Shown: positions 17,396-24,826 of the stretch, piece by piece
Layout: every line of letters begins with the position of its first letter
Position numbering within the stretch: position 1 is the stretch's first letter
Origin: Planctomycetota bacterium
GTDB taxonomy: Bacteria > Planctomycetota > Brocadiia > Brocadiales > Brocadiaceae
Assembly: GCA_016188675.1 (NCBI GenBank)
Contig: JACPHJ010000123.1
Coordinates: 1 to 40,133, forward strand
Direction of reading: 5' to 3'
DNA length: 40,133 nucleotides
Program-made: the position numbers and the translations under genes
Notes under the pieces: model-generated
What the model was told of the DNA's origin: nothing
Database searches by the model: none
The model's input: the letters and a program-made list of their open reading frames with translations, nothing else

Positions 17396-17791
17396 ATGAA
17401 GATTCATGAAATAAAAACCCGCGTCCGTTACCAGGAAACTGACCAGATGGGTATCGTCTATTACGCCAATTTCTTCGTCTTTTTCGAAATGGGTCGGACG
17501 GAATTTCTGAGGAACCTTGGACTGCCGTATTCGGAGATGGAGAAAGAGCATATCTATTTCCCGGTTACTGAAGCTCACTGCCGGTTTCGTTCACCTGCGC
17601 ATTACGATGACGTCCTTACTGTCCAAACATGGGTTTCTGAACTGAAACATGCCACCATTGAATTTAGTTATAAGGTAATACGCGAAAGCGACAAAAGCCT
17701 CATTGCGGAAGGCTCTACGAAGCTCGCCTGCCTTAACGCCAACCGCAGACCCACTCCAATGCCAGAAAAGCTCAGGAAGTTGTTGCAATAG
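17396..17791 (+). CDS. acyl-CoA thioesterase, YbgC/4-hydroxybenzoyl-CoA thioesterase family
   Basis: 131 residues from the ATG at 17396. MKIHEIKTRVRYQETDQMGI then VYYANFFVFFEMGRTEFLRN is the hotdog-fold signature, with the catalytic Asp in the ETDQMG loop; FPVTEAHCRFRSPAHYDDVL and EGSTKLACLNANRRPTPMPE complete it. It hydrolyses an acyl-CoA; the substrate cannot be read from sequence. A GTG at 17375 in frame, inside a purine-rich tract, could add seven residues. The gene stands alone. In K. stuttgartiensis-like genomes such enzymes may serve lipid metabolism, but nothing nearby supports that. Confidence 0.85.
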   Translation: MKIHEIKTRVRYQETDQMGIVYYANFFVFFEMGRTEFLRNLGLPYSEMEKEHIYFPVTEAHCRFRSPAHYDDVLTVQTWVSELKHATIEFSYKVIRESDKSLIAEGSTKLACLNANRRPTPMPEKLRKLLQ

Positions 17792-17852
17792 AAAGATGTG
17801 AAAATTTGATGATTTGCAGAGATGTTTTCAGGCTATTTTCATAGCCCAGATT

Positions 17853-17924
17853 TCTTGAAAAGGTTCTTTAATACCTTTTCAAGATTTCTATGTGGCTGTC
17901 GAACATCTAAAACTTAAGATGTTC
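17853..17924. repeat. two tandem hairpins with 8-base loops
   Basis: TCTTGAAAAGGT/ACCTTTTCAAGA (17853-17864 with 17873-17884) and GAACATCT/AGATGTTC (17901-17908 with 17917-17924) are perfect stems with equal loop lengths. The second overlaps the stop codon of the minus-strand gene that follows. No clear U-tract; they may end transcripts from both sides or stabilise 3' ends. Confidence 0.55.
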
Positions 17925-18192
17925 TATCAATGGCAGCGTGTTTTACTTTAAAGAGTCTTTGCGTCGCCTGGATATATCTTCTCCCGGTAGCAGCCGCGCT
18001 ATCGTACTCAATTCTTTGAAAACAACACTTGCATTCAATGTAAGAATCGTTTTGTCGTAAACTAGGCAAAACATCGCTCTCGTCTACACGCCTTCCAATT
18101 TCAGGCGACTGTCTGATTGCCTGAAAATTAGTGGTACAGATTTTAAATTCTTTATCATTACCACACCTGGGACATACAAAAAATGTGTTCAC
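17914..18192 (-). CDS. small zinc-ribbon-like protein of unknown function
   Basis: 92 residues from a GTG at 18192 preceded by a near-perfect AAAGGAGG six bases away; the longer upstream frame lacks any ribosome site. C7-x2-C10 (VCPRCGNDKEFKICTTN) and C54/C56/C57 (YIECKCCFQRIEYD) could form a zinc ribbon. The remainder is polar and soluble. I do not recognise a family. A strong hairpin with a T-tract lies between its promoter region and its ribosome site (18222-18283), so expression may be controlled by premature termination. Confidence 0.65.
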   Translation of the reverse strand: MNTFFVCPRCGNDKEFKICTTNFQAIRQSPEIGRRVDESDVLPSLRQNDSYIECKCCFQRIEYDSAAATGRRYIQATQRLFKVKHAAIDRTS

Positions 18193-18221
18193 TATTAACC
18201 TCCTTTCGTATAAATTTTTAC

Positions 18222-18283
18222 AGGAAATAAAAAAGGCCTCACTCATTGGGTACTTTGAAAGGTACACAATAAGTAAAGCCTTT
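18222..18283 (-). terminator. 22-bp hairpin with U-tract in the leader of the zinc-ribbon gene
   Basis: Arms 18262-18283 and 18232-18253 pair at 21 of 22 positions on the minus strand (three as G-U) around the 8-base loop CTTTCAAA, followed by TTTTTTATTT. The T-tract ends about 18 bases before the AAAGGAGG of the next gene. It could terminate the upstream minus-strand gene or act as an attenuator. Confidence 0.75.
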
Positions 18284-18445
18284 AGAAGTAGCATTGAGAA
18301 TAAATATATCACATAAAGGGAATATGTACAACAAAAATATCAATTAAGAATATTTAACCGTTTTGCAAAAACCGCAGCGCCGCCCTTGCGGTCGGCTTTA
18401 AATGGGGATAAATCCCAGTCGCCGTATATTCCAAATTGCGTTTGA

Positions 18446-18628
18446 TTAGGTATTATTAGCCCCGTCCCGATCCTTTAAAAATGCGTTCATATCAGCTTTT
18501 ATACGGGGTTCATCAACCTCTTTTGCCTTGTTATAACAGAGAATGCAGATGTCCCCCCTGGTGGTTGTCATCTTTTTCCACTCATCTTTTTCTCCGAGAT
18601 AGCGACCACACTTCCAGCAGTTGGCCAT
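18446..18628 (-). CDS. small zinc-finger-like protein, 60 aa
   Basis: MANCWKCGRYLGEKDEWKKM followed by TTTRGDICILCYNKAKEV: two CxxC pairs (C4/C7 and C28/C31) spaced as in a small treble-clef or ribbon finger. AAGGAC lies eight bases before the ATG. The gene starts 20 bases after the end of the DUF3786 gene on the same strand, so they probably form an operon. The function is unknown. Confidence 0.7.
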   Translation of the reverse strand: MANCWKCGRYLGEKDEWKKMTTTRGDICILCYNKAKEVDEPRIKADMNAFLKDRDGANNT

Positions 18629-18647
18629 CGTATATGTCCTTATATAA

Positions 18648-19427
18648 TTACTGTAAATTTACAAGCAATTCTACAAACCGTTCTACAAGATAGGCAAGAT
18701 ACTCTATGTCGATGCAAGCCTCTGCGCTGCTGTCCAGAAATAGCTTGCAACTGGCCTGAAACTCTTCATCTGCTTCCCAAAAGCATAAATACAGGGGTAT
18801 GCGCGGCAAGAGGTCGAAACGACAAACAAAATCAGCCTTCATTTTCCCTGCCGTTTCTACACCACCCAGTTCCTTGCTATGCGATTTCAGTTTATCCGTA
18901 TCACCGTTGAATGCCGCTGCGACCTTTTCTTCCGCACTGCGTTGAAATGCCTTTACGTGCGAGGCCGTATTGGGGAAGTATCCCAAAGTAACCCATTCTC
19001 CTGTTAGTGGTTTGCCTCCCTTCCTGCGGATATAATCATAAATTATAATCTTTGACCACGAATCGCGGCAATACGTTCCATTTTCGAATAAACCTTCCTT
19101 GCGCATCTCGTAAGGCTTGTTCAACATTTTCAGGCTTATAATTTCGCTGCCATTTCCTGCCGCATAATGGCAGCCGGTGGCAAGGGCGGCTTCTTTGAAA
19201 TTTGTATGTTTCGCTTCAACTTCCAATTCACTGCTCACCCGCTCATAGTTATCGTCCATAGTAACGTTTGGCTTTTGAGATAATATTTCAATATCTTCCT
19301 TGTTGATGTAAGGACAATCCCATATCTTGAGTTGTGCATTTTTCACCTTGACCGCAAATGCCATGCAGGTAGGCATACCACATTTGCCGCAATTTGTCTT
19401 TGGTAGTTTCTTGTAAATATCCAGCAT
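18648..19427 (-). CDS. DUF3786 protein with N-terminal AcsC-like [4Fe-4S] module
   Basis: 259 residues. Residues 1-45 (LDIYKKLPKTNCGKCGMPTC ... WDCPYI) have C13, C16, C21 and C38 in the same C-x2-C-x4-C-x16-C pattern as the AcsC cluster-binding domain. The rest is a DUF3786 domain: ALATGCHYAAGNGSEIISLK, TYCRDSWSKIIIYDYIRRKG, then the LTGEWVTLGYFPNTASHVKA strand-helix and a C-terminal IPLYLCFWEADEEFQASCKL region. DUF3786 proteins are found with corrinoid and acetyl-CoA pathway genes in anaerobes; the biochemical role is not established. It lies 3 kb from acsE on the opposite strand, with no strong ribosome site before the ATG. Confidence 0.88.
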   Translation of the reverse strand: MLDIYKKLPKTNCGKCGMPTCMAFAVKVKNAQLKIWDCPYINKEDIEILSQKPNVTMDDNYERVSSELEVEAKHTNFKEAALATGCHYAAGNGSEIISLKMLNKPYEMRKEGLFENGTYCRDSWSKIIIYDYIRRKGGKPLTGEWVTLGYFPNTASHVKAFQRSAEEKVAAAFNGDTDKLKSHSKELGGVETAGKMKADFVCRFDLLPRIPLYLCFWEADEEFQASCKLFLDSSAEACIDIEYLAYLVERFVELLVNLQ

Positions 19428-19450
19428 GGGAATTGTATTTTAATAATTCA

Positions 19451-19476
19451 GGGGCGGGTTTGAAACCTTCCCCTAC
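19451..19476. repeat. CAGGTTTGAAACCTG-family palindrome, degenerate copy 3
   Basis: GGGGCGGGTTTGAAACC followed by TTCCCCTAC; two mismatches break the inner stem. Confidence 0.65.
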
Positions 19477-19685
19477 GACTTTTTGCAGGTATAATAAGAC
19501 AATCATTTTTATGATACAAATATAACTTTGAAATGCCTTGACATCAAGTTAAAAGAATCCTGTTAAATCCTTTGGAAACCTTTACTATCCCCTTGATAAA
19601 CTCTCTGGCTTTTGCTACATTGATGCCAAATACTATCATCGCCAATTTAGCCTTTCATGGTTTATATTGACATTTTACTATTTTA

Positions 19686-20522
19686 ATGGAAAACCCAAGA
19701 GCTAAACTACCAATTGGGGTCTTCGATTCCGGTATCGGCGGCATATCCGTCCTTGCCGAGATAGTCAAGATACTGCCAAAAGAGGAATTCATTTATTTTG
19801 CGGATACACTTCATGCCCCATACGGCGGCAAACCGGAAGATGTCGTCCGGGCATTAGCCATGAAGGCTGCCGAATTCGTATCTTCTGTTGGCATTAAATG
19901 TCTGGTAGTTGCCTGTAATACGGCTACGGGCGCTGCAATCAACGAGATTCGCAGTCTGTATGATTTTCCCGTGGTCGGGATGGAGCCAGCCGTAAAACCC
20001 GCTGTGGAGTTGGGACTCAGCGGTAAAATCCTTGTCATGGCTACCCCGCTTACGCTAAAGGGCAAAAAATTCAATGAATTGATATGCCACTATAAACATC
20101 GTTCTGAAATTATCCCGCTTCCTTGTCCCGGACTTGTGGAGATTATCGAACATGGCCGTACTTGTGGGCGGGAGATAGAGGATTATCTTTCGCATTTGTT
20201 TTCGTTCATAGACAAAGAGGCTATTTCGGCTATCGTCCTGGGCTGTACTCACTACGTTTTAATAAAGAAAGAAATTGTAAAAGTAATGGGGAAAAAAATC
20301 AGTGTTATAGACGGAAATTATGGGACAGCCAGACATCTAAAGACAATCCTTCAAAAGGAACAACTGCTCAATAATAGAGTTGTGGAAAAACCAGAAATTC
20401 CTTTGAAGGCAAATATAAAATTTTATATCTCAGAAAATGGAAAAGAGGTAATAAGGAGGTGCAGGCAATTATTACAAAATGAAGGAATAGTCTGTGAATC
20501 GGAATTTTCCCATTGTGGTTAA
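19686..20522 (+). CDS. murI: glutamate racemase
   Basis: 278 residues. Interconverts L- and D-glutamate for peptidoglycan. PIGVFDSGIGGISVLAEI is the N-terminal signature with the catalytic Asp; the two catalytic cysteines are C77 (VVACNTATGAA) and C187 (VLGCTHYVLIKKEI). The length is normal. The ATG at 19686 has no obvious ribosome site but begins 10 residues before the fold. In planctomycetes this supports the presence of a peptidoglycan wall, a point once disputed for the group; the phylum assignment itself is an inference. Confidence 0.95.
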   Translation: MENPRAKLPIGVFDSGIGGISVLAEIVKILPKEEFIYFADTLHAPYGGKPEDVVRALAMKAAEFVSSVGIKCLVVACNTATGAAINEIRSLYDFPVVGMEPAVKPAVELGLSGKILVMATPLTLKGKKFNELICHYKHRSEIIPLPCPGLVEIIEHGRTCGREIEDYLSHLFSFIDKEAISAIVLGCTHYVLIKKEIVKVMGKKISVIDGNYGTARHLKTILQKEQLLNNRVVEKPEIPLKANIKFYISENGKEVIRRCRQLLQNEGIVCESEFSHCG

Positions 20523-20557
20523 ATTTTATAATAAATAAAAAGGAAAGGAGAAACACC

Positions 20558-21049
20558 ATGTCGTCAATGGATAATTTAAAGAATGCCTTTGCAGGTGAAT
20601 CGCAGGCCAACAGAAGATATCTCGCCTTTGCCAAAAAGGCTGAAGAGGAAGGTTTTAAACAGGCAGCAAAGCTCTTCCGTGCGGCGGCAGAGGCTGAAAC
20701 GGTGCATGCGCACAGCCACCTGAGGGTAATGGGGGGAGTAAAGAGCACAAAAGAAAATATCCAGGAGGCAATTGGGGGAGAAACGTTTGAATTTACAAAG
20801 ATGTATCCGCAGATGATTGATGAGGCCAGGAAGGAAGGAAACAAACAAGCCCTGCAGAGCTTCGAATTTGCCAATAAGGTAGAGAAGATTCATGCCGATC
20901 TTTATCAAAAGGCATTAAATAGTCTTGGCAAGAACGAGGCTGTGGATTACTATGTTTGCCAGGTCTGTGGAAATACCGTTGAAAACGCCGCACCGGATAA
21001 ATGCCCCATCTGCGGCGCATCAAAGTCCATGTTTATAAAGATTAGCTAA
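20558..21049 (+). CDS. rbr: rubrerythrin
   Basis: 163 residues from the ATG at 20558, which follows AAAGGAGAAACACC; the longer frame from 20513 would overlap murI and lacks a ribosome site. The ferritin-like domain has diiron ligands in NLKNAFAGESQANRRYLAFA, AAEAETVHAHSHLR and the EKIHADLYQKAL helix. The C-terminal rubredoxin domain binds iron by YVCQVCGNTVENAAPDKCPI with a following CG. It reduces hydrogen peroxide with electrons from reduced pyridine nucleotide or rubredoxin, protecting the oxygen-sensitive enzymes of an anaerobe. It lies 35 bases after murI. Confidence 0.95.
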   Translation: MSSMDNLKNAFAGESQANRRYLAFAKKAEEEGFKQAAKLFRAAAEAETVHAHSHLRVMGGVKSTKENIQEAIGGETFEFTKMYPQMIDEARKEGNKQALQSFEFANKVEKIHADLYQKALNSLGKNEAVDYYVCQVCGNTVENAAPDKCPICGASKSMFIKIS

Positions 21050-21116
21050 ATTGTAGTGAACTAAAACTCGTACTTTTTGTCATTTCGCCCTTTGCATTTG
21101 TCGTTCCTTCGCCTTG

Positions 21117-21451
21117 TGTCATTCTGAGGCGAAGCCTAAGAATCTTAAGGTTCAGGGCGGCGTCTGGACGAAGGGAAGAATCTTGCTCTCGCTGGTTCAA
21201 CTGTCCACGATTGGTCTAAACATTTGGCATTTTTGCGGTGTCTTCGGTTTAAACCTATGTCCCCGACTCAAAACATCCGGTTCAATCTGCAAGACAATGT
21301 CATTAAGTTAAGCGACCTGCCGCAAAATTCCCCCTTAAAAAAGGGGGATTCAGGGGGTTGTTTTCACAGAATAACCCTTAACTTAATGACATTGATCTGC
21401 AAGAGTGAACCAGCCTTAGATTTCTCAGTCGCAATGCCCCTTCGAATGACA
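21117..21451. repeat. composite repeat island with TGTCATTC inverted ends
   Basis: TGTCATTCTGAGGCGAAGCC (21117-) is mirrored, with substitutions, by a minus-strand copy ending at 21451 (TGTCATTCGAAGGGGCATTG). This accounts for about half of the 639-base gene-free stretch 21050-21688. ORFs of 65-107 codons crossing it look like chance frames. Confidence 0.55.
21295..21394. mobile_element. 100-bp MITE-like element with perfect 18-bp inverted ends and 10-bp target duplication
   Basis: CAATGTCATTAAGTTAAG (21295-21312) is the exact reverse complement of 21377-21394. ATCTGCAAGA occurs directly before (21285-21294) and after (21395-21404) it. The centre contains a CCCCCTTAAAAAAGGGGG palindrome. It is too short to encode a transposase and would need one in trans. 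Confidence 0.85.
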
Positions 21452-21582
21452 TGTTGGATAGTTTTCGTTCGGACACTAAAGAATGGTTTCTGCAGACTAC
21501 CATTTCAAATTGAAAATCATTTGATTCTTATTTCCTGTTTGATATAATTTCATTTTGAAATGGTATCGTTATGGAACAAATG

Positions 21583-21650
21583 TTCACCGCAGAGACGCAA
21601 AGATCGCAAATGGGAAAAATTATATCTTTCTCTGCGTCCTTGCCGGTGAA
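21583..21650. repeat. TTCACCG...CGGTGAA inverted-pair repeat
   Basis: TTCACCGCAGAGACGCAAAG (21583-21602) faces an inverted arm ending CCGGTGAA at 21650, the same family as those flanking acsE. It lies 39 bases before argG. Confidence 0.65.
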
Positions 21651-21688
21651 ACAAAATATTAGTAATTAACTTTAGGAGATTTATTTTC

Positions 21689-22975
21689 ATGGCTGAACAG
21701 CGTAAAAAAGTGGTGCTGGCTTACTCAGGCGGTCTGGATACTTCGGTAGCAATCAGGTGGATTCCTGAAAAATACAACATGGACGTCATTACAGTGACGA
21801 TCGATCTTGGCGCAGTGAAGGATATGGATGGCATCCGTGAGAAGGCGCTAAAAATCGGGGCTAAAAAGGCGATTGTTGTTGATGCAAAGGATACATTTGT
21901 CAAATATTTTATCTATCCCGCCTTGCAGTCCGGCGCCCTCTATGAAGGCGTTTACCCTCTGGCTACGGCATTAGGTAGACCGCTGATTGCAAAATTATTG
22001 GCAGACGTGGCGCATGATGAGAAGGCGGACGCCGTTGCTCATGGCTGCACCGGCAAGGGAAATGACCAGGTGCGCCTGGATGTGTCCCTGCAGGTTTTAA
22101 ATCCGAAATTACAGATTATCGCCCCCGTACGGGAATGGAAAATGACGCGCGATGAAGAGATCAGGTATGCCGAGGAACATAATATTCCCGTAGAGGCAAA
22201 GATAAAAAGTCCGTATAGTACGGACGAAAATCTCTGGGGCAGAAGCATCGAATGTGGTGTGTTGGAAGACCCCTGGGCTGAACCGCCGGAGGAAGTGTAT
22301 AAGTGGACAAAAAGCTCAAAGGACGCGCCGGATGCGCCTGAATACCTGGAGATTCAATTTGAAAGGGGTGTCCCTGTGGCTCTTAACGAAGAAGAGATGG
22401 ATGGCGTTACCCTTATAAATACGTTAAATGCAAGGGGCGGCAAGCACGGTGTCGGCCGCATTGACCATCTGGAAAACCGGCTGGTAGGTATAAAATCCAG
22501 GGAAATATATGAGGCCCCCGCGGCGATTATATTACATACAGCACACAAGGCGCTGGAAGGTATGATTATGACAAAAGACGCCTTGCGGTTTAAGGATATT
22601 GTGTCTGCCCACTATGCCGATCTGATTTATAACGGACTCTGGTTTTCCGCTTTCCATCAGGATCTGGTGGCATACGTATTGAGCAGTCAGCGTATTATAA
22701 CAGGGACAGTCCGTGTAAGATTGTCGAAAGGGACGTGTACCGTAGTGGGGCGTAAATCACCATTATCGCTGTATAGCGAAAAACTTGCTACCTATCAGAA
22801 AGAAGACACCTTTGACCATGCCGCATCCCTGGGATTCATTAAGATATATGGTTTGCCCGTGAAGACACAGGCGCAGAAGCAAATGGACGTTCTTGCAGGC
22901 AGGGAGGCATTGCATCTGGATTCTATCATGCCGCCGAAAGTGAAACCTCTTGGGAAAGTGGAGGAGAAAAGGTGA
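21689..22975 (+). CDS. argG: argininosuccinate synthase
   Basis: 428 residues. Ligates citrulline and aspartate with ATP in arginine biosynthesis. KVVLAYSGGLDTSVAIRW holds the N-type ATP pyrophosphatase P-loop; AHGCTGKGNDQVRLDVSLQV, YSTDENLWGRSIECG and GRIDHLENRLVGIKSREIYE are the substrate-binding blocks. About 25 residues longer than the common length, owing to a C-terminal tail (DSIMPPKVKPLGKVEEKR). TTAGGAGA precedes the ATG. The stop at 22973-22975 lies four bases before the next ATG, so the radical SAM gene is very likely co-transcribed. Confidence 0.97.
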   Translation: MAEQRKKVVLAYSGGLDTSVAIRWIPEKYNMDVITVTIDLGAVKDMDGIREKALKIGAKKAIVVDAKDTFVKYFIYPALQSGALYEGVYPLATALGRPLIAKLLADVAHDEKADAVAHGCTGKGNDQVRLDVSLQVLNPKLQIIAPVREWKMTRDEEIRYAEEHNIPVEAKIKSPYSTDENLWGRSIECGVLEDPWAEPPEEVYKWTKSSKDAPDAPEYLEIQFERGVPVALNEEEMDGVTLINTLNARGGKHGVGRIDHLENRLVGIKSREIYEAPAAIILHTAHKALEGMIMTKDALRFKDIVSAHYADLIYNGLWFSAFHQDLVAYVLSSQRIITGTVRVRLSKGTCTVVGRKSPLSLYSEKLATYQKEDTFDHAASLGFIKIYGLPVKTQAQKQMDVLAGREALHLDSIMPPKVKPLGKVEEKR

Positions 22976-22979
22976 AAGA

Positions 22980-24764
22980 ATGAAAGTACTGTTGTTGTTT
23001 CCCCCATCCTGGCATCCTTCGCAGCCATATCTCAGCCTGCCCTCCTTGACGGCATTTTTAAAACAAAACGGCATTTCCGATGTAAGACAGAGAGATTTGA
23101 ATATTGAGTTGCTGGACATACTCCTTACCAGGAAGGAATGTAGTGAGTTTTACCAGAGAATCATTGATAAGTTGAAAAGTATGGACAGAATTTCCGTCCA
23201 TTCTCCGGGCTATCAGGAAAAATACCGGACACTGGTTGAAGCCGCAGAGTCGCTTCCTTCATTAATGGGTAAGGTGGAAACAGCAAAAAACACCTTGAGG
23301 TCTGAGGGTTTTTATGACCTCGAAAGGTATATGGAAAGCGTTCATATCATCCATGAATCCCTGAGAAATATGTCCGCGCTGTTTTATCCTTCGTCAATGA
23401 CATCCGTCAGCAATGATACGCAGTATTCCGTATATTCATCCCAGGATATTTTCAAGGCGCTGGACGATGAGGATGAAAACATCTTTCTCACCCTTTACAA
23501 AAAACACATCCTTTCTTCCATTCGGGAGTCTTCGCCGGATGTGGTGGGTATTTCCATTACGAACACTTCGCAGATTATTCCCGGGTTAACGCTTGCAAAA
23601 TTAATAAAGAATCAAAACAAAGAAATTCATATTACGGTTGGCGGCAGCGTTTTTACAAAGCTGATTGAAAATATAAAAAGAACCGAGGGGCTGTTTTCGA
23701 TTGTGGATAGCTTTATTGTTTTTGAGGGAGAGCATGCCTTATTGGAACTGGTAAAACAACTGGATGGCAAGCGAGACCTTACAAAAGTACCCAATCTGAT
23801 TTATCGGGAGAACAATGTTACAAAGATTAATGAACCGTTTTATGCAGAAGATTTGAACAAACTGCCCACGCCAGATTTTGATGGTTTTCCTTTAAAGCTT
23901 TACCACTCTCCCGTCTCTGTCTTACCGATACAAACATCGAGGGGATGTTACTACGGGAAATGTTCCTTTTGCAACCTGCATCTCGACCACAGGAATTTTC
24001 GTCTGCGCCGTACGGAATTACTCCTGGAAGATATTTGGGCGCTTTCTCAAAAATACGATACGCCGTATTTCTTTTTTACAGACGAGTCCGTCCCTATCAA
24101 TAAATTGAGGGATGTATCCCAGGGTTTATTGGAAAAACAATGGGACATAAAGTGGATGGGAGGGGTGCGGTTTGAGAATGCACTTGATGGTGATTTGTTG
24201 GAAAAGATGTATAAATCCGGGTGTCAAAAGCTGGTGTTTGGTTTGGAATCGTATAATCAGCGTGTGCTGGATTTGATGAAAAAGGGGATAAAGACTGATG
24301 TCGTGAAACGGGTGCTGGATGGCTGCCTGAAGGCGGGCATTGCATTTCATCTATACATAATTATTGGTTTCCCGACAGAAACGGAACAGGAGGCGCTGGA
24401 GTCGCTTGAATTTGTGCTCCGTAAAGAGTATCTGGATTCTTTGGGATTTTCCTGTCTACCCTCCCTTTTTGGGATGGAAAAGGATTCTCCTATTACCCAC
24501 AATCCTTCAGAATATGGTCTCAGAAGTATAATGGCATCGAGGGGAGAGGATTTGGGGTTGGGTTATTTCTTTGAAGTGGAGCAAGGGATGTCCCCGGAAG
24601 AAGCCGAGAATATGTATCATTATATTATAGAACGATTAAGTGAGAAACTGTGTCCATTCCCCTATAATTATTCCTTATCGGATGGATTGCTATACATTAC
24701 ACACATAAAACAACAGAATAATAACGTAAGCCTTAAGGATACGAGGAAAGCAGTGACTGCATAA
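22980..24764 (+). CDS. B12-binding-type radical SAM protein
   Basis: 594 residues from the ATG at 22980 (MKVLLLFPPSWHPSQPYLSL), preceded by GGAGAAAAGG; an upstream in-frame start would overlap argG. The N-terminal part resembles a cobalamin-binding Rossmann domain (PDVVGISITNTSQI, IHITVGGSVF), but no DxHxxG cobalt-ligand motif is visible. The radical SAM domain begins at TSRGCYYGKCSFCNLHLDHR: C323, C328 and C331 form CX4CX2C in place of the usual CX3CX2C, a spacing also known in some cobalamin-type maturases. VFGLESYNQRVLDLMKKGIK and YIIIGFPTETEQEALESLEF follow. The substrate is unknown. Confidence 0.88.
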   Translation: MKVLLLFPPSWHPSQPYLSLPSLTAFLKQNGISDVRQRDLNIELLDILLTRKECSEFYQRIIDKLKSMDRISVHSPGYQEKYRTLVEAAESLPSLMGKVETAKNTLRSEGFYDLERYMESVHIIHESLRNMSALFYPSSMTSVSNDTQYSVYSSQDIFKALDDEDENIFLTLYKKHILSSIRESSPDVVGISITNTSQIIPGLTLAKLIKNQNKEIHITVGGSVFTKLIENIKRTEGLFSIVDSFIVFEGEHALLELVKQLDGKRDLTKVPNLIYRENNVTKINEPFYAEDLNKLPTPDFDGFPLKLYHSPVSVLPIQTSRGCYYGKCSFCNLHLDHRNFRLRRTELLLEDIWALSQKYDTPYFFFTDESVPINKLRDVSQGLLEKQWDIKWMGGVRFENALDGDLLEKMYKSGCQKLVFGLESYNQRVLDLMKKGIKTDVVKRVLDGCLKAGIAFHLYIIIGFPTETEQEALESLEFVLRKEYLDSLGFSCLPSLFGMEKDSPITHNPSEYGLRSIMASRGEDLGLGYFFEVEQGMSPEEAENMYHYIIERLSEKLCPFPYNYSLSDGLLYITHIKQQNNNVSLKDTRKAVTA

Positions 24765-24826
24765 CCTGAACGAGTCAGAATCTGTAGTCCTTGGGGTGAT
24801 TCCCAGTTCGAATAAATAAGATAACG

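Noticed and set aside
18232-18283. Reading the long hairpin as an insertion element or CRISPR unit
   Set aside because: Single copy, no flanking duplication, and the U-tract points to a terminator.
21114-21547. Overlapping plus-strand ORFs of 65 and 107 codons
   Set aside because: They run through inverted repeats and the MITE, have no ribosome site and show no protein-like pattern.
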